A stretch of 64,000 nucleotides of DNA from Desulfobotulus alkaliphilus (GCF_007830435.1 NZ_VLLC01000003.1:1-64000), one strand, 5' to 3'. Positions 47,263 to 56,285 are shown, counted from the first letter of the stretch. Notes: generated from the sequence alone by a model not told the origin. Numbers and translations: made by a program.

Positions 47263-47609
47263 GTAACTGTTCAGCACAGTTTTCCAAGTACCATAGCTGC
47301 AATACAGACGCACAGGCCCCAGGCTATTTGCCCGTGACGCAATCTTATTCGGGAGCTTTTTGCCCTGTGCGGAAGCGGAAAAAACCCCCCGCCACAGGCA
47401 GGATAAGCTTTTTGATTACCATAGCAGACCTCAGCACGCTGCCTTTGTGGCGGCCCAGACAGTTTGCCGCTTCTTTCGCACAGGCCTGCAAAGCTCTGAT
47501 CCGAAACGATTGCAATGTCACTTGCAAATAGCCACGGAGCCTTGCAACAGTACAAAGCTGCTGCAACTACAGTATTGGCAGTGCGGAATAAACTGTGCTG
47601 AATAATTAC
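47263..47609 (-). mobile_element. IS66-type MITE, copy G (duplication split by a second element)
   Basis: This 347-bp copy is full length and in the reverse orientation. The left flank AATTGAAA (47255-47262) has its exact partner at 47843-47850, not next to the element. The 223-bp element at 47614-47836, with its own target duplication, was inserted into the junction afterwards. Confidence 0.9.
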
Positions 47610-47613
47610 AATT

Positions 47614-47836
47614 CTGATTACTACCCTGACTCAGCCACAGTTTGCTGGTCAGGTTGTTGTCAGGCCTATGGTGCGGGCTTTAACACGGGCAGGCGCAAGG
47701 CCTGCCCCTACGAATGGTTTTTAAAACCCTGTTTTGTGTAGGGGCACCCTTTACGGGTGCCCGCTAACATGCGTAAAATCTGGTCATATAATTTCCATGG
47801 TGAAGGTTAATATGGCTGAAAGACAGTGGTAATCAG
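47614..47836. mobile_element. Second, unrelated small palindromic element with 10-bp duplication
   Basis: The 223-bp element has ends CTGATTACTAC and GTGGTAATCAG that are inverse copies; the similarity extends inward for about 27 bp to a shared CAGCCA. It is flanked by AATTACAATT on both sides (47604-47613 and 47837-47846). Inside are two hairpins, GGGCAGGC/GCCTGCCC and GGGCACCC/GGGTGCCC, joined by GTAGGGGC-type sequence. No coding frame. This is the only copy in the window. Confidence 0.8.
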
Positions 47837-47896
47837 AATTACAATTGAAAAAAATAAGGCAGCTTATCCGTATCTGAAGGAGAAGCTGCCGGTTTT

Positions 47897-48277
47897 TTAA
47901 AGGCTGTGGTTTTCCGGCAGAATTTCTGTCCAGTACCCATCCGGATCCGCAATAAAGTAAATGCCCATTTCCGTGTTTTCAAAGACCACACATCCCATTT
48001 CCCTGTGTTTTGCAAGGGCGGCTTCGTAATCTTTTACGGAAAAGGCCAGATGAATCTCATTGTCTCCCAGATTATAGGGTTTTTCCCTGTCCCTTAACCA
48101 GGTGAGTTCCAGTTGAAAGGGTGTGGTTTTATCCCCGAGATAAACCAGTTTGAAACTCCCGTCTTCCGGCGCATACTCTCTGACAATTTCAAGATCCAGC
48201 GCTTTTTTGTAAAAATCCAGACTTTTTTCAAGGTCAAATACGGTGAGGTTGGCGTGAAGCCAGGTAAAGGCACCCAT
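47897..48277 (-). CDS. Glyoxalase I/VOC-family protein (lactoylglutathione lyase type)
   Basis: The protein has 126 residues with two beta-alpha-beta-beta-beta units. Metal ligands fit those of glyoxalase I: His in WLHANLTVFDLEKSLDFYKK, Glu in FQLELTWLRD, His in NEIHLAFSVKDYEAALAKH and Glu in DPDGYWTEILPENHSL. The GYWTEIL ending is typical of GloA. It would convert the methylglyoxal hemithioacetal to S-lactoylthiol. Other VOC enzymes share the fold. The gene is isolated, enclosed by elements G and H in opposite orientations. Confidence 0.85.
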   Translation of the reverse strand: MGAFTWLHANLTVFDLEKSLDFYKKALDLEIVREYAPEDGSFKLVYLGDKTTPFQLELTWLRDREKPYNLGDNEIHLAFSVKDYEAALAKHREMGCVVFENTEMGIYFIADPDGYWTEILPENHSL

Positions 48278-48371
48278 GGATAACTCCTTTTTTTATACTG
48301 TTAAAGGGCATAATCTGAACCGGTTTCTATGTATTCTTAAAGGAAAAATAAGTCAAAGATCTTGTTTTTTT

Positions 48372-48716
48372 GTAATTATTCAGCACAATTTATTTTGAAC
48401 TGCCAATGCTGTAGTTGCAACAGCTTCGTACTGTTGCAAGGCTCCGTGGCTATTTGCAAGTGACATTGCAATCGTTTCGGATCAGAGCTTTGAAGCCCTG
48501 TGCGAAAGAAGCGGCAAACTGTCTGAGCCGCCACAAAGGCAGCGTGCTCAAGTCTGATATGGTAATAAAAAATCTTATCCTGCCTGTGGCGGGGAGGTTT
48601 TGCCGCTTCCGCACAGGGCAAGAAGCTCCCGAATAAGATTGCGTCACGGGCAAATAGCCTGGAGCCTGTGCATCTGTCTTGCAGGTATGATATGAAAAAG
48701 TGTGCTGAACAGTTAC
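48372..48716 (+). mobile_element. IS66-type MITE, copy H
   Basis: This 345-bp copy is full length. The flanks GTTTTTTT (48364-48371) and GTTTTATT (48717-48724) agree at 7 of 8 positions. With copy G it forms an inverted pair around the glyoxalase gene. Confidence 0.88.
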
Positions 48717-48854
48717 GTTTTATTTATCATATCTGCTCTCTTGTGATAAAATCAGTGGTTTATCCGGATATGGACGTAAGTGCCTCCGGATGAATACCAT
48801 GGCATTATGGCATAAAGCATTCACCTTTGATAAGAAATCCGTTCGGGGTAAAAA

Positions 48855-49565
48855 ATGATATCATTAAGAACATATGGCCTGATGGCCCTTGTTGTGCTTT
48901 TTCTGCTGGCTTCCTGTGCAACAAAGGCACCGGAACCTTCTTCAAAGCCTGCCGGGCAGCGGCCTTATAAGGTTTTTGGAAAATGGTATTATCCCATTCC
49001 CGATGCTTCCGGTTATCGTGAAAGGGGTATTGCTTCCTGGTATGGTTCGAAATTCCATGGAAAAACCACGGCCAACGGGGAAAAATACAATATGCATGCC
49101 ATGACGGCGGCCCATAAAACCCTGCCCTTTGGTACCCTTGTTGAGGTGAGATGTATAGAAACGGGGAAAAAAGTACAGGTTCGCATCAATGATCGCGGGC
49201 CCTTTGTCCGGGGAAGAATCATTGACCTTTCCTATGCTTCAGCCAGAGCCATCGGTCTGGACAAAAAGGGGGTGGGGCCCGTGGAGGTCAGGGCACTGGC
49301 TTCGGAAAGCCGAAGGCCAATAGATTTGAAAAAGGGTGTTTTTGCCGTTCAGCTGGGTGCCTTTACTGAAAAAAATAATGCAGATCGTCTTGCGGCAAAT
49401 TTGAAAAAAGAAGGACACCGTACCCGTATCCTTAGCCACAGACAGGACGGTACTGTTTTTTACCGTGTCCGTGTAACAGGATATACGGATCTTTCTGAGG
49501 CAAAAAAAGCGGAGAATCACTTCCGCAACAAAGGGTATGAAGGTGCCATGACGGTTGCTGAATGA
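48855..49565 (+). CDS. rlpA: Septal ring lytic transglycosylase RlpA (lipoprotein)
   Basis: The protein has 236 residues. The signal peptide ends in a lipobox LLASC, with the lipid-bearing Cys at residue 21. The double-psi beta-barrel is IASWYGSKFHGKTTANGEKY, then MHAMTAAHKTLPFGTLVEVR and VRINDRGPFVRGRIIDLSYA; the WYG, H and NDRGP residues are conserved in RlpA. A SPOR domain (FAVQLGAFTEKNNADRLAAN) at the C-terminus targets denuded glycan at the division septum. It fits the other division genes nearby. The next gene overlaps or abuts its stop. Confidence 0.95.
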   Translation: MISLRTYGLMALVVLFLLASCATKAPEPSSKPAGQRPYKVFGKWYYPIPDASGYRERGIASWYGSKFHGKTTANGEKYNMHAMTAAHKTLPFGTLVEVRCIETGKKVQVRINDRGPFVRGRIIDLSYASARAIGLDKKGVGPVEVRALASESRRPIDLKKGVFAVQLGAFTEKNNADRLAANLKKEGHRTRILSHRQDGTVFYRVRVTGYTDLSEAKKAENHFRNKGYEGAMTVAE

Positions 49566-49573
49566 AGGAAAAA

Positions 49574-50164
49574 ATGGTGAAAAAAGATTGTGGAAAAGGG
49601 GTTGTTTTTCTGGACAGGGATGGTGTTATCAACCGGGATTCTCCGGATTATATCCGCTCTGTATCTGATTTTCATTTTATCCCCGGCAGTGCCGAAGCCA
49701 TAGGAAAACTTTTTGCAGCCGGTCTGGATGTGATTCTGATCACCAACCAGTCTGTCATTAACCGGGGATGGGTGACGGAAGAAAAATTATCAGATATTTT
49801 TCAGCATCTTTGTCAGGGTGTGGCGCTTTTTGGTGGAAAAATAAAAGATATCTTTTATTGTCCCCACAGACCCGATGAGGGATGTTCATGCAGAAAACCC
49901 GGCCCCGGTCTTTTTTTTCAGGCGGAAAAAAAGCATGGTATGGATCTTTCCGAAAGTATCATGGTAGGAGACAGTGCCAAGGACATGCAGGCGGCAGAAG
50001 CCGCAGGTGTGGGAAGAAAAATTCTTGTAAAAACAGGAAACGGCCAGAAGGATATGGCCTTTTTAAAAAAAAACGGACCCCTGCCCGATTATCTGGCAGA
50101 AGATCTGGCAGATGCCGTTGACCGGATTCTTTCCGGATCTGTTTTTTCCTGTAAAAAATACTGA
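49574..50164 (+). CDS. gmhB: D-glycero-beta-D-manno-heptose-1,7-bisphosphate 7-phosphatase
   Basis: The protein has 196 residues; AAGGA five bases before the ATG at 49574 is preferred to an ATG overlapping the rlpA stop. HAD motifs: FLDRDGVINRD, LITNQSVINRG, a zinc loop YCPHRPDEGCSCRKPGPGLF and MVGDSAKDMQAAEAAG. The zinc loop and KPGPG mark the GmhB branch of HAD phosphatases. It acts in the synthesis of ADP-heptose for lipopolysaccharide core. It is probably co-transcribed with rlpA and recD2. Confidence 0.93.
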   Translation: MVKKDCGKGVVFLDRDGVINRDSPDYIRSVSDFHFIPGSAEAIGKLFAAGLDVILITNQSVINRGWVTEEKLSDIFQHLCQGVALFGGKIKDIFYCPHRPDEGCSCRKPGPGLFFQAEKKHGMDLSESIMVGDSAKDMQAAEAAGVGRKILVKTGNGQKDMAFLKKNGPLPDYLAEDLADAVDRILSGSVFSCKKY

Positions 50165-50179
50165 AACGGTTGGATTTCA

Positions 50180-52351
50180 ATGATTGTTCTTCAGGGAAGA
50201 CTGGACAGTATCCGATTCTCAAATCCTGAAAACGGATACACTGTGGCCCGCTATACACCGGATGGTTATCAGACGGAAATAACCATCGTGGGAGTTCTTT
50301 CGGGCGTGCGTGCCGGTGAAACCCTGCGCATTGAAGGTGAATGGGAAAAGCATGTAAAATTTGGGGAACAGTTCCGCATTCTTCAGTTTGAAGTGATTCT
50401 TCCGGATACGGCCCGGGGAATCCGCCGCTATCTGGCATCCGGGGTTGTTCCCGGCGTGGGAGCAGGGATGGCGGAAAAACTGGTGGCCTATTTCGGTACC
50501 CATACCCTTGAAATACTGGACAGCAGCCCTGAGCGTCTTGAGGAGGTGCCGGGCATAGGAAAATCCAAAGCCAGCGTCATTGCCAAAGCCTGGAAGTCCT
50601 ACCATGCCATACGAACCCTCATGGCCCTTATGGCCAGAATCGGTGCCTCCCCTTCTTCGGGGGCTAAAATTCTGCATACCTATGGAAGCGAAGCCCTGCA
50701 GCTGGTGCAGGAAGATCCCTACCGCATCTGCCGGGAAATACCGGAGGTTCCCTTTGAGGTGGCGGACCGTCTGGGTCTGGCTGCGGGAATGGAAAAGGAT
50801 GCCAGTTCCAGAATCAGTGCCGGTCTTTTACATGTTCTGGAAAGGGCCGGATACTCAGGCCATGTTTTTTTGCCGGAAAGGGAGCTTTTAAACAAAGCTT
50901 TGCGTCTTCTGGGAGGAAACCGGGAAAAGCTGGCAGAGGCCCTTTCCTCTATGGAAAAGGAAAGGGTGATTGTGGCCGAAGAGGGAAAAGAGCAGCGCCA
51001 CATTTATCTCTCAGATATGCATGGTGCTGAAGCGGGAATCGGTTTGCGGCTTTCAGCCATGCTCAGCATTCCTTCTCCTGATAATATGAGGCCGGATCTG
51101 TCTTCCCTTGAGCTCTCGGTACTGAAGGGGCTGGCCATCCGCCTTTCCGAAGAACAGCTCAATACCCTTTCCCGTCTTCTGGAGCATCGGGTGGCCATCC
51201 TCACGGGGGGGCCGGGTACGGGAAAAACCACCCTGATACGGAGTATCTGTGCCGTTATGGGGGAAAGGGGAGCAAGAATTCTTCTGGCCGCACCCACGGG
51301 AAGGGCTGCCCGAAGACTTGCCGAAGTTACCGGCCGCAAGGCCCTGACCCTGCACCGTCTGCTGAAATACAATCAGATGGAAAGCCGGTTTGAAATGAAC
51401 AGGGATCATCCCCTGGATCTGGACATGCTCATTGTGGATGAAGCTTCCATGGTGGATATTCTTCTCATGTTTCACCTGCTTTCTGCCGTACCCGTCAATG
51501 CAAGGATACTCTTTGTCGGGGATGTTTCCCAGCTGCCTTCCGTTGGCCCCGGCAATGTGCTGGCGGATCTGATCAGCTCCGGAAGAATCCCCTCTTTTAC
51601 CCTGACAAGTATTTTCCGTCAGGCTGCTGAAAGTCCCATCGTCCTGAATGCCCACCTTGTGAATCAGGGCAGGATGCCGGATTTTACTCCTGTGGAAGAA
51701 GGCCGTCTGTCGGAGTTTTATTTTATCCGTCAGGGAAGCCCGGAAAAGGTGGTGGAAACCATCGTTGCCCTCTGTTCCCAAAGGATTCCCGAGCGTTTTG
51801 GTTTTGATCCATTAAAGGAGGTGCAGGTACTGACCCCCATGCACAAGGGCGAGGTGGGTACCCTCTTTCTCAATCAGGTGCTGCAGAATGCCCTGAACCC
51901 CCTGAAACCGGGGAAAAAAAAGCATATGGGATCTTTCCGCCTTGGGGACAAGGTGATTCATTTAAAAAATAATTATAAAAAAGAAGTGTTTAACGGTGAT
52001 ATCGGTCAGATCTGTGAGATAGAGGAAGGAGAAGGCCTTCTGCTGGTGGATTACAGCGAAGGCGAGGGCGAAAGACAGGTAAGTTATACCCTTGAGGAGC
52101 TGGATGAGCTGGCTCTGGCCTATGCCATCAGTGTGCATAAATCCCAGGGGTCGGAATATCCCGCAGTCATTATTCCCCTGATGCCGGAGCATGCGCCCCT
52201 TCTCCAGCGGAACCTTGTCTATACGGCCATGACCCGGGGAAAAAGACTGGTTATTTTTGTGGGCATGTCCCAGGCTCTGGACATGGCCATCCGTAACGAC
52301 AGGCCCACCCGCAGGTATTCAGATCTTTCCCGTCGTCTGGATTCCCTCTGA
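50180..52351 (+). CDS. recD2: ATP-dependent RecD2-type DNA helicase
   Basis: The protein has 723 residues. The N-terminal part typical of RecD2 contains an OB-like domain and helix-hairpin-helix motifs (LEEVPGIGKSKASVIAKAW). The SF1B helicase core follows: Walker A AILTGGPGTGKTTLIRSI, AAPTGRAARRLAEVTG, Walker B LIVDEASMVDILLMFHLLSA, FVGDVSQLPSVGPGNVLADL, LTSIFRQAAESPI, AYAISVHKSQGSEYPAVIIP and YTAMTRGKRLVIFVG. It moves 5' to 3' on single-stranded DNA and acts in repair without RecBC. Its 3' end overlaps the convergent Nudix gene by 33 bp. Confidence 0.95.
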   Translation: MIVLQGRLDSIRFSNPENGYTVARYTPDGYQTEITIVGVLSGVRAGETLRIEGEWEKHVKFGEQFRILQFEVILPDTARGIRRYLASGVVPGVGAGMAEKLVAYFGTHTLEILDSSPERLEEVPGIGKSKASVIAKAWKSYHAIRTLMALMARIGASPSSGAKILHTYGSEALQLVQEDPYRICREIPEVPFEVADRLGLAAGMEKDASSRISAGLLHVLERAGYSGHVFLPERELLNKALRLLGGNREKLAEALSSMEKERVIVAEEGKEQRHIYLSDMHGAEAGIGLRLSAMLSIPSPDNMRPDLSSLELSVLKGLAIRLSEEQLNTLSRLLEHRVAILTGGPGTGKTTLIRSICAVMGERGARILLAAPTGRAARRLAEVTGRKALTLHRLLKYNQMESRFEMNRDHPLDLDMLIVDEASMVDILLMFHLLSAVPVNARILFVGDVSQLPSVGPGNVLADLISSGRIPSFTLTSIFRQAAESPIVLNAHLVNQGRMPDFTPVEEGRLSEFYFIRQGSPEKVVETIVALCSQRIPERFGFDPLKEVQVLTPMHKGEVGTLFLNQVLQNALNPLKPGKKKHMGSFRLGDKVIHLKNNYKKEVFNGDIGQICEIEEGEGLLLVDYSEGEGERQVSYTLEELDELALAYAISVHKSQGSEYPAVIIPLMPEHAPLLQRNLVYTAMTRGKRLVIFVGMSQALDMAIRNDRPTRRYSDLSRRLDSL

Positions 52352-53014
52352 TACGGGGTGCAGTGTTTCTGTGATTTCCAGAAGACTTTTAATGATCTCT
52401 GCGGTGATCCCCCATATGAGGCCTTTGGGTGTAAACCAGAAAAGAACGGGATGACGCACACCACCCCAGGGACGGGCATAGCGTTCCGGGAGTCCCAGTT
52501 TTTCCACGGGCAGAAGAATTTCCTTTTCCCCGTTTTTTTTTGTCACCACAGGGTGGGCCATGATCTGTATGGTGTGTATTTCCGGAGGATGTGTTCTAAA
52601 CCAGTCCAGGGGCAGGGTGAAAATACGGGAGACTTCATCGGGGTTGGGTGTCATCCCATCAAGGTTTTTCACTTGCACACGGGCCACAACAGGCGCTACG
52701 GTAAGACCCATGACGGTCATGAGGATGTCCATTCTTCCAAGAACTTCTATGTTTTCAGAAGACAGTCCAAGCTCTTCCCTGCTTTCCCTTATGGCCGTTT
52801 CACAGGGATTGGCATCTTCGGGATCCATCATGCCACCGGGAAAGCAGATTTCTCCGGCCTGACGGATACCATCGGCCCGTTCTTCAAAGAGCAGGTGTAC
52901 GCCGTCTTCCATCTGGATAAGGGGTAGAAGAACGGCCGTATTTCTGTAACGCCGTCCATAATGAAAGCCCGGCCTGAGGGGCAGTCTGGCTGCAAGCTGT
53001 TCAAAGGGAAACAT
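52319..53014 (-). CDS. Nudix hydrolase, CoA pyrophosphatase type
   Basis: The protein has 231 residues. The Nudix box is GGMMDPEDANPCETAIRESR followed by EELGL, which meets GX5EX7REUXEEXGU. Before it, LLFEERADGIRQAGEICFPG matches the UPF0035/CoA-diphosphatase signature (LxxxTxxxxR-hxGeixFPGG). It should hydrolyse CoA or related dinucleotides in the cytoplasm. It is convergent with recD2, and the last 33 bp of the two genes overlap tail to tail. Confidence 0.9.
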   Translation of the reverse strand: MFPFEQLAARLPLRPGFHYGRRYRNTAVLLPLIQMEDGVHLLFEERADGIRQAGEICFPGGMMDPEDANPCETAIRESREELGLSSENIEVLGRMDILMTVMGLTVAPVVARVQVKNLDGMTPNPDEVSRIFTLPLDWFRTHPPEIHTIQIMAHPVVTKKNGEKEILLPVEKLGLPERYARPWGGVRHPVLFWFTPKGLIWGITAEIIKSLLEITETLHPVSEGIQTTGKI

Positions 53015-53173
53015 AGATTATCCTTAATTTTCATAATAATGGTGGTAAGGCAGCATGGTCAGCATAGTGATATGAAAACTTTTTTCAAGGGGATTATGAT
53101 TCATTAAAAAAATCTGCTGTCGGATTGGGGGCGTTTTTTTTGAATAATGGCTTCTGTAACTTGAGGATGATAC

Positions 53174-53818
53174 ATGAAATCTTATTTAAAATTTTTAATC
53201 ATGATGTCTTTTTTATGGCTGAGTGCAGGCAGTGTTCTGGCGGAAATGGCCTACGTAACCGATGAACTTCAGTTTATGGTACGCACGGGTAAAAGTACGA
53301 GTAATAAAATTGTGGCCATTGCCCGCTCCGGAGACAGGGTGCAGAAGATGGAAACCGATGGAGACTGGACCTATGTGAAACTGGCCGATGGGAAAGAAGG
53401 CTGGATGCTGGGGCGTTTTCTGGTTCCCGATCCTCCGGGTAAGGTGCGCATGATTACCTTTGAGCGGGAGCATGAAAGGCTGAAACAGCGCTTCAGCAGT
53501 CTGGAAAAGGAAGCAGCGGAACTCCGTGAAGAGAATAAAAATTTCAAAAAGACCCTGACGGAAAAGAAGACAAATCTTGAAATAACGGAATCCGCCCATA
53601 GGCAGCTCAAGGAAGATGCAGCGGAGTTTCTGGCTTTAAAGGAAGAAGCGGCAAAAATGCGCAAAGAGCTGGAAGCACAGGATCTTCTTGTAAAAGATAT
53701 GGATGCCAGACTGCTGGAACGTAACATCAAGATGTTTGCCTTGGGTGCAGGGGTGCTTCTGGTGGGTATGCTGCTGGGCGGCTCCATGCGGAAAAAAAAG
53801 AAAAGCTCATTTTATTGA
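53174..53818 (+). CDS. SH3-domain protein with coiled coil and C-terminal anchor (TIGR04211-type)
   Basis: The protein has 214 residues. A signal peptide (LIMMSFLWLSAGSVLA) precedes a bacterial SH3 domain (YVTDELQFMVRTGKSTSNKI, AIARSGDRVQKMETDGDWTY), a coiled coil (about 95-185) and a C-terminal membrane helix (FALGAGVLLVGMLLGGSM) before a Lys-rich end. This layout is that of the TIGR04211/YgiM-type envelope proteins of unknown function. A role in cell-wall attachment is likely. It is followed by a weak terminator and nadB. Confidence 0.85.
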   Translation: MKSYLKFLIMMSFLWLSAGSVLAEMAYVTDELQFMVRTGKSTSNKIVAIARSGDRVQKMETDGDWTYVKLADGKEGWMLGRFLVPDPPGKVRMITFEREHERLKQRFSSLEKEAAELREENKNFKKTLTEKKTNLEITESAHRQLKEDAAEFLALKEEAAKMRKELEAQDLLVKDMDARLLERNIKMFALGAGVLLVGMLLGGSMRKKKKSSFY

Positions 53819-53860
53819 TGTGAGGCCCGATGGCGCAGCGCAAAGCGTCCCCGCCGTCAA

Positions 53861-53884
53861 GGCCTTGGGCAGAAGGCTTTTTTT
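53861..53884 (+). terminator. Weak intrinsic terminator before nadB
   Basis: GGCCTT (53861-53866) pairs with AAGGCT (53873-53878) with a G-U closing pair, followed by seven Ts counted from 53878. It would separate the SH3 gene from nadB. Confidence 0.45.
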
Positions 53885-53957
53885 GCCCATGGTATGCCGT
53901 TATCAGTGTTACGAACCCGTTTTGATGAAAAAAGCCCCTTTAAAAAGGATTTTTAAG

Positions 53958-55571
53958 ATGCGTATCCACAGCGATTTTCTGGTTTTAGGCTCAGGCGTTG
54001 CCGGTCTGATGTTTGCTCTGAAGGTGGCGGATCATGGCAGCGTGGCTGTGGTAACCAAGGCGGAGATTTCGGAAAGCAATACGGTAAGGGCGCAGGGGGG
54101 GGTCGCTTCGGTATTTTCCGATACGGATTCCTTTGAACTGCACGTAAAGGACACCCTGGCTTCCGGTGCAGGTCTCTGTGATCCCGAGGTAACGGATATG
54201 GTGGTCAGAAATGGCCCGGAACGTATCCGGGAACTGATGGACATGGGGGTGAAGTTCAGCCATGCCGATGAGGAGCATCTGGATCTGGGCAGGGAGGGCG
54301 GACATTCGGAAAAACGTATTGTCCATGCCCTGGATATGACGGGCTGGGAAATTGAATCTGTTCTGGTGTCAAAGGTCAGATCCCATCCCAATATCAGCGT
54401 GTACGAACACCACATTGCCATTGACCTGCTGACCCACGCCGCCCGCATCCGGCGGGGTCTCATAGTAACCAGCCATGAAGAACGCTGCTGCGGGGCCTAT
54501 GTGCTGGATATTGCATCGGACCGGGTGTGTACCTTTACGGCACCGGTCACGGTGATGGCCACCGGCGGCGCAGGCAAGGTCTATCCCTACACCAGCAACC
54601 CGGATGTGGCCACGGGGGATGGCATTGCCATGGCCCACAGGGCAGGGGCTTCGGTGGCCAATCTTGAGTTTGTTCAGTTTCACCCCACCTGCCTTTACCA
54701 TCCGGAGGCCAAGAATTTTCTGATTTCAGAAGCTGTCCGTGGAGAAGGCGGCATTCTTCGCAATGCCATGGGTGAGGCCTTTATGGAGCGCTATTCTCCC
54801 CTGAAGGATCTGGCCTGCAGGGATGTGGTTGCCCGGGCCATAGATACGGAACTCAAACGAACGGGAGATGATTCCGCTTTTCTGGATATTTCCCATAAAT
54901 CTTCTGATTTTATAAAAAAACGCTTCCCTAATCTTTATGCCAGATGCATGAAATTCGGGATAGACATGACCTCTGATCCCATCCCCGTGGTACCTGCCGC
55001 CCATTATATGTGCGGTGGCATTGCAACGGATCTTTCGGGCAGAACGGATATTTCCAGTCTTTATGCCATCGGAGAAACGGCCTGTACGGGTCTGCACGGT
55101 GCCAACCGGCTGGCAAGCAATTCCCTTCTTGAGGCGCTGGTTTACGCCCACAGGGCAGCTGAGGATGCCCTTGAGCGTTTTAAAAGTACCCAGCTTCCTT
55201 CAAATCTTCCCGAATGGGATGAAATGGGCACCACAGACAGTGATGAGGCCGTCATGGTGGCCCATAACTGGGATGAAATCCGCATGTTCATGTGGAACTA
55301 TGTGGGCATTGTGCGTTCGGATAAACGTCTGGCCCGGGCAAGGCGGAGAATAGACAACATACAGATGGAAATTCAGGAATACTACTGGAATTTCCGGGTG
55401 ACATCGGATCTGATCGAGCTGCGCAACATTGCCCTGGTGGCGGAACTCATCATCCGCAGTGCCCAGCGCCGCAAGGAAAGCCGGGGACTCCATTACTCCA
55501 TTGATTACCCTGAGCGTGATGATGTGAACTGGCTCATGGATACGGTGCTGAAGCGCAGCAGCAGGGCATAG
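53958..55571 (+). CDS. nadB: L-aspartate oxidase
   Basis: The protein has 537 residues; AAGGA eight bases before the ATG at 53958 fixes the start. The FAD-binding GxGxxG is FLVLGSGVAGLMFALKVAD. Further motifs: TVRAQGGVASVF, LGREGGHSEKRIVHALDMTG, VEFVQFHPTCLYHPEAKNFL-like (LEFVQFHPTCLYHPEAKNFL), ISEAVRGEGGILRNAMGEAF, VPAAHYMCGGIATDLSGRTD and ANRLASNSLLEALVYAHRAA. It oxidises aspartate to iminoaspartate, the first step of NAD synthesis, where fumarate can replace oxygen in anaerobes. Confidence 0.95.
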   Translation: MRIHSDFLVLGSGVAGLMFALKVADHGSVAVVTKAEISESNTVRAQGGVASVFSDTDSFELHVKDTLASGAGLCDPEVTDMVVRNGPERIRELMDMGVKFSHADEEHLDLGREGGHSEKRIVHALDMTGWEIESVLVSKVRSHPNISVYEHHIAIDLLTHAARIRRGLIVTSHEERCCGAYVLDIASDRVCTFTAPVTVMATGGAGKVYPYTSNPDVATGDGIAMAHRAGASVANLEFVQFHPTCLYHPEAKNFLISEAVRGEGGILRNAMGEAFMERYSPLKDLACRDVVARAIDTELKRTGDDSAFLDISHKSSDFIKKRFPNLYARCMKFGIDMTSDPIPVVPAAHYMCGGIATDLSGRTDISSLYAIGETACTGLHGANRLASNSLLEALVYAHRAAEDALERFKSTQLPSNLPEWDEMGTTDSDEAVMVAHNWDEIRMFMWNYVGIVRSDKRLARARRRIDNIQMEIQEYYWNFRVTSDLIELRNIALVAELIIRSAQRRKESRGLHYSIDYPERDDVNWLMDTVLKRSSRA

Positions 55572-55574
55572 GGG

Positions 55575-56285
55575 TTATGCTGCGGGCGGTTTCTGCCCTG
55601 TATACAGGGTGGCAACGCTAAAGGTCAGGGGGGTGAAGGCAACCCCATGAAATCCCTGCTCTTCAATAATTTCAGAAAATTCTGAAGGCTGCGGAAAGGC
55701 CATGACAGAGTCTGGAAGATAGGTATAGGCAAAGTTGCTGGAGAAAAGTCCGCCGATAAAGGGAAGAATACTCTGAAAATAAAGAAGATAAAGTTTTCTG
55801 AGGAGTCCTTCCGGAGGTGTGGCCAGTTCCAGCACGGCAAGTCTTCCACCGGGTTTCAGGCAACGGTAAAATTCACCAAGGGCCTTTTTTCTGTCCTGAA
55901 TATTGCGGATGCCAAAGGCAATGGTGATGGCATCAAAGCTGTTATCCCCAAAGGGCAGGTGCAGGGCATTGGCTGGCTTCAGTTCAATGGAATCTTCCAT
56001 TCCGCAGGATCTGATTTTTTCCCTTCCGATTTCAAGCATTTTTTCGGAAAAATCCACGCCAAGGACAAAGGCCTCCGGATGCTGGCGGATGACTTCCATT
56101 GCCACATCCGCAGTACCGCAGGCCACATCCAGCACCTTCGCCTTTTTGGGCAGTTTGAGGGAGCGGACGGCCCTGCGCCGCCAGAGGGTATCCTGACGCA
56201 GGCTTAAGAGGCGGTTAAGAAAATCATATTTCGGTGCAATGGCATCGAACATGCTCTGGACAAAGGGAATTTCTTTATTTTTCAT
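55575..56285 (-). CDS. ubiE: Demethylmenaquinone/ubiquinone C-methyltransferase
   Basis: The protein has 236 residues from the ATG at 56285; a GTG five codons upstream is an alternative. Family signatures: FVQSMFDAIAPKYDFLNRLL, LDVACGTADVAMEV (SAM loop), NALHLPFGDNSFDAITIAFG, IRNIQDRKKALGEFYRCLKP and GGRLAVLELATP. The C-terminal SNFAYTYLPDSVMAFPQPSE also matches. A strict anaerobe of this kind uses menaquinone, so MenG is the likely activity. It is convergent with nadB, four bases between stops. Confidence 0.94.
   Translation of the reverse strand: MKNKEIPFVQSMFDAIAPKYDFLNRLLSLRQDTLWRRRAVRSLKLPKKAKVLDVACGTADVAMEVIRQHPEAFVLGVDFSEKMLEIGREKIRSCGMEDSIELKPANALHLPFGDNSFDAITIAFGIRNIQDRKKALGEFYRCLKPGGRLAVLELATPPEGLLRKLYLLYFQSILPFIGGLFSSNFAYTYLPDSVMAFPQPSEFSEIIEEQGFHGVAFTPLTFSVATLYTGQKPPAA

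Noticed and set aside
53821-53957. In-frame upstream extension of nadB into the SH3 gene region
   Set aside because: The extra 85 codons have no homology to L-aspartate oxidases and overlap another gene; the FAD motif and a ribosome site place the start at 53958.
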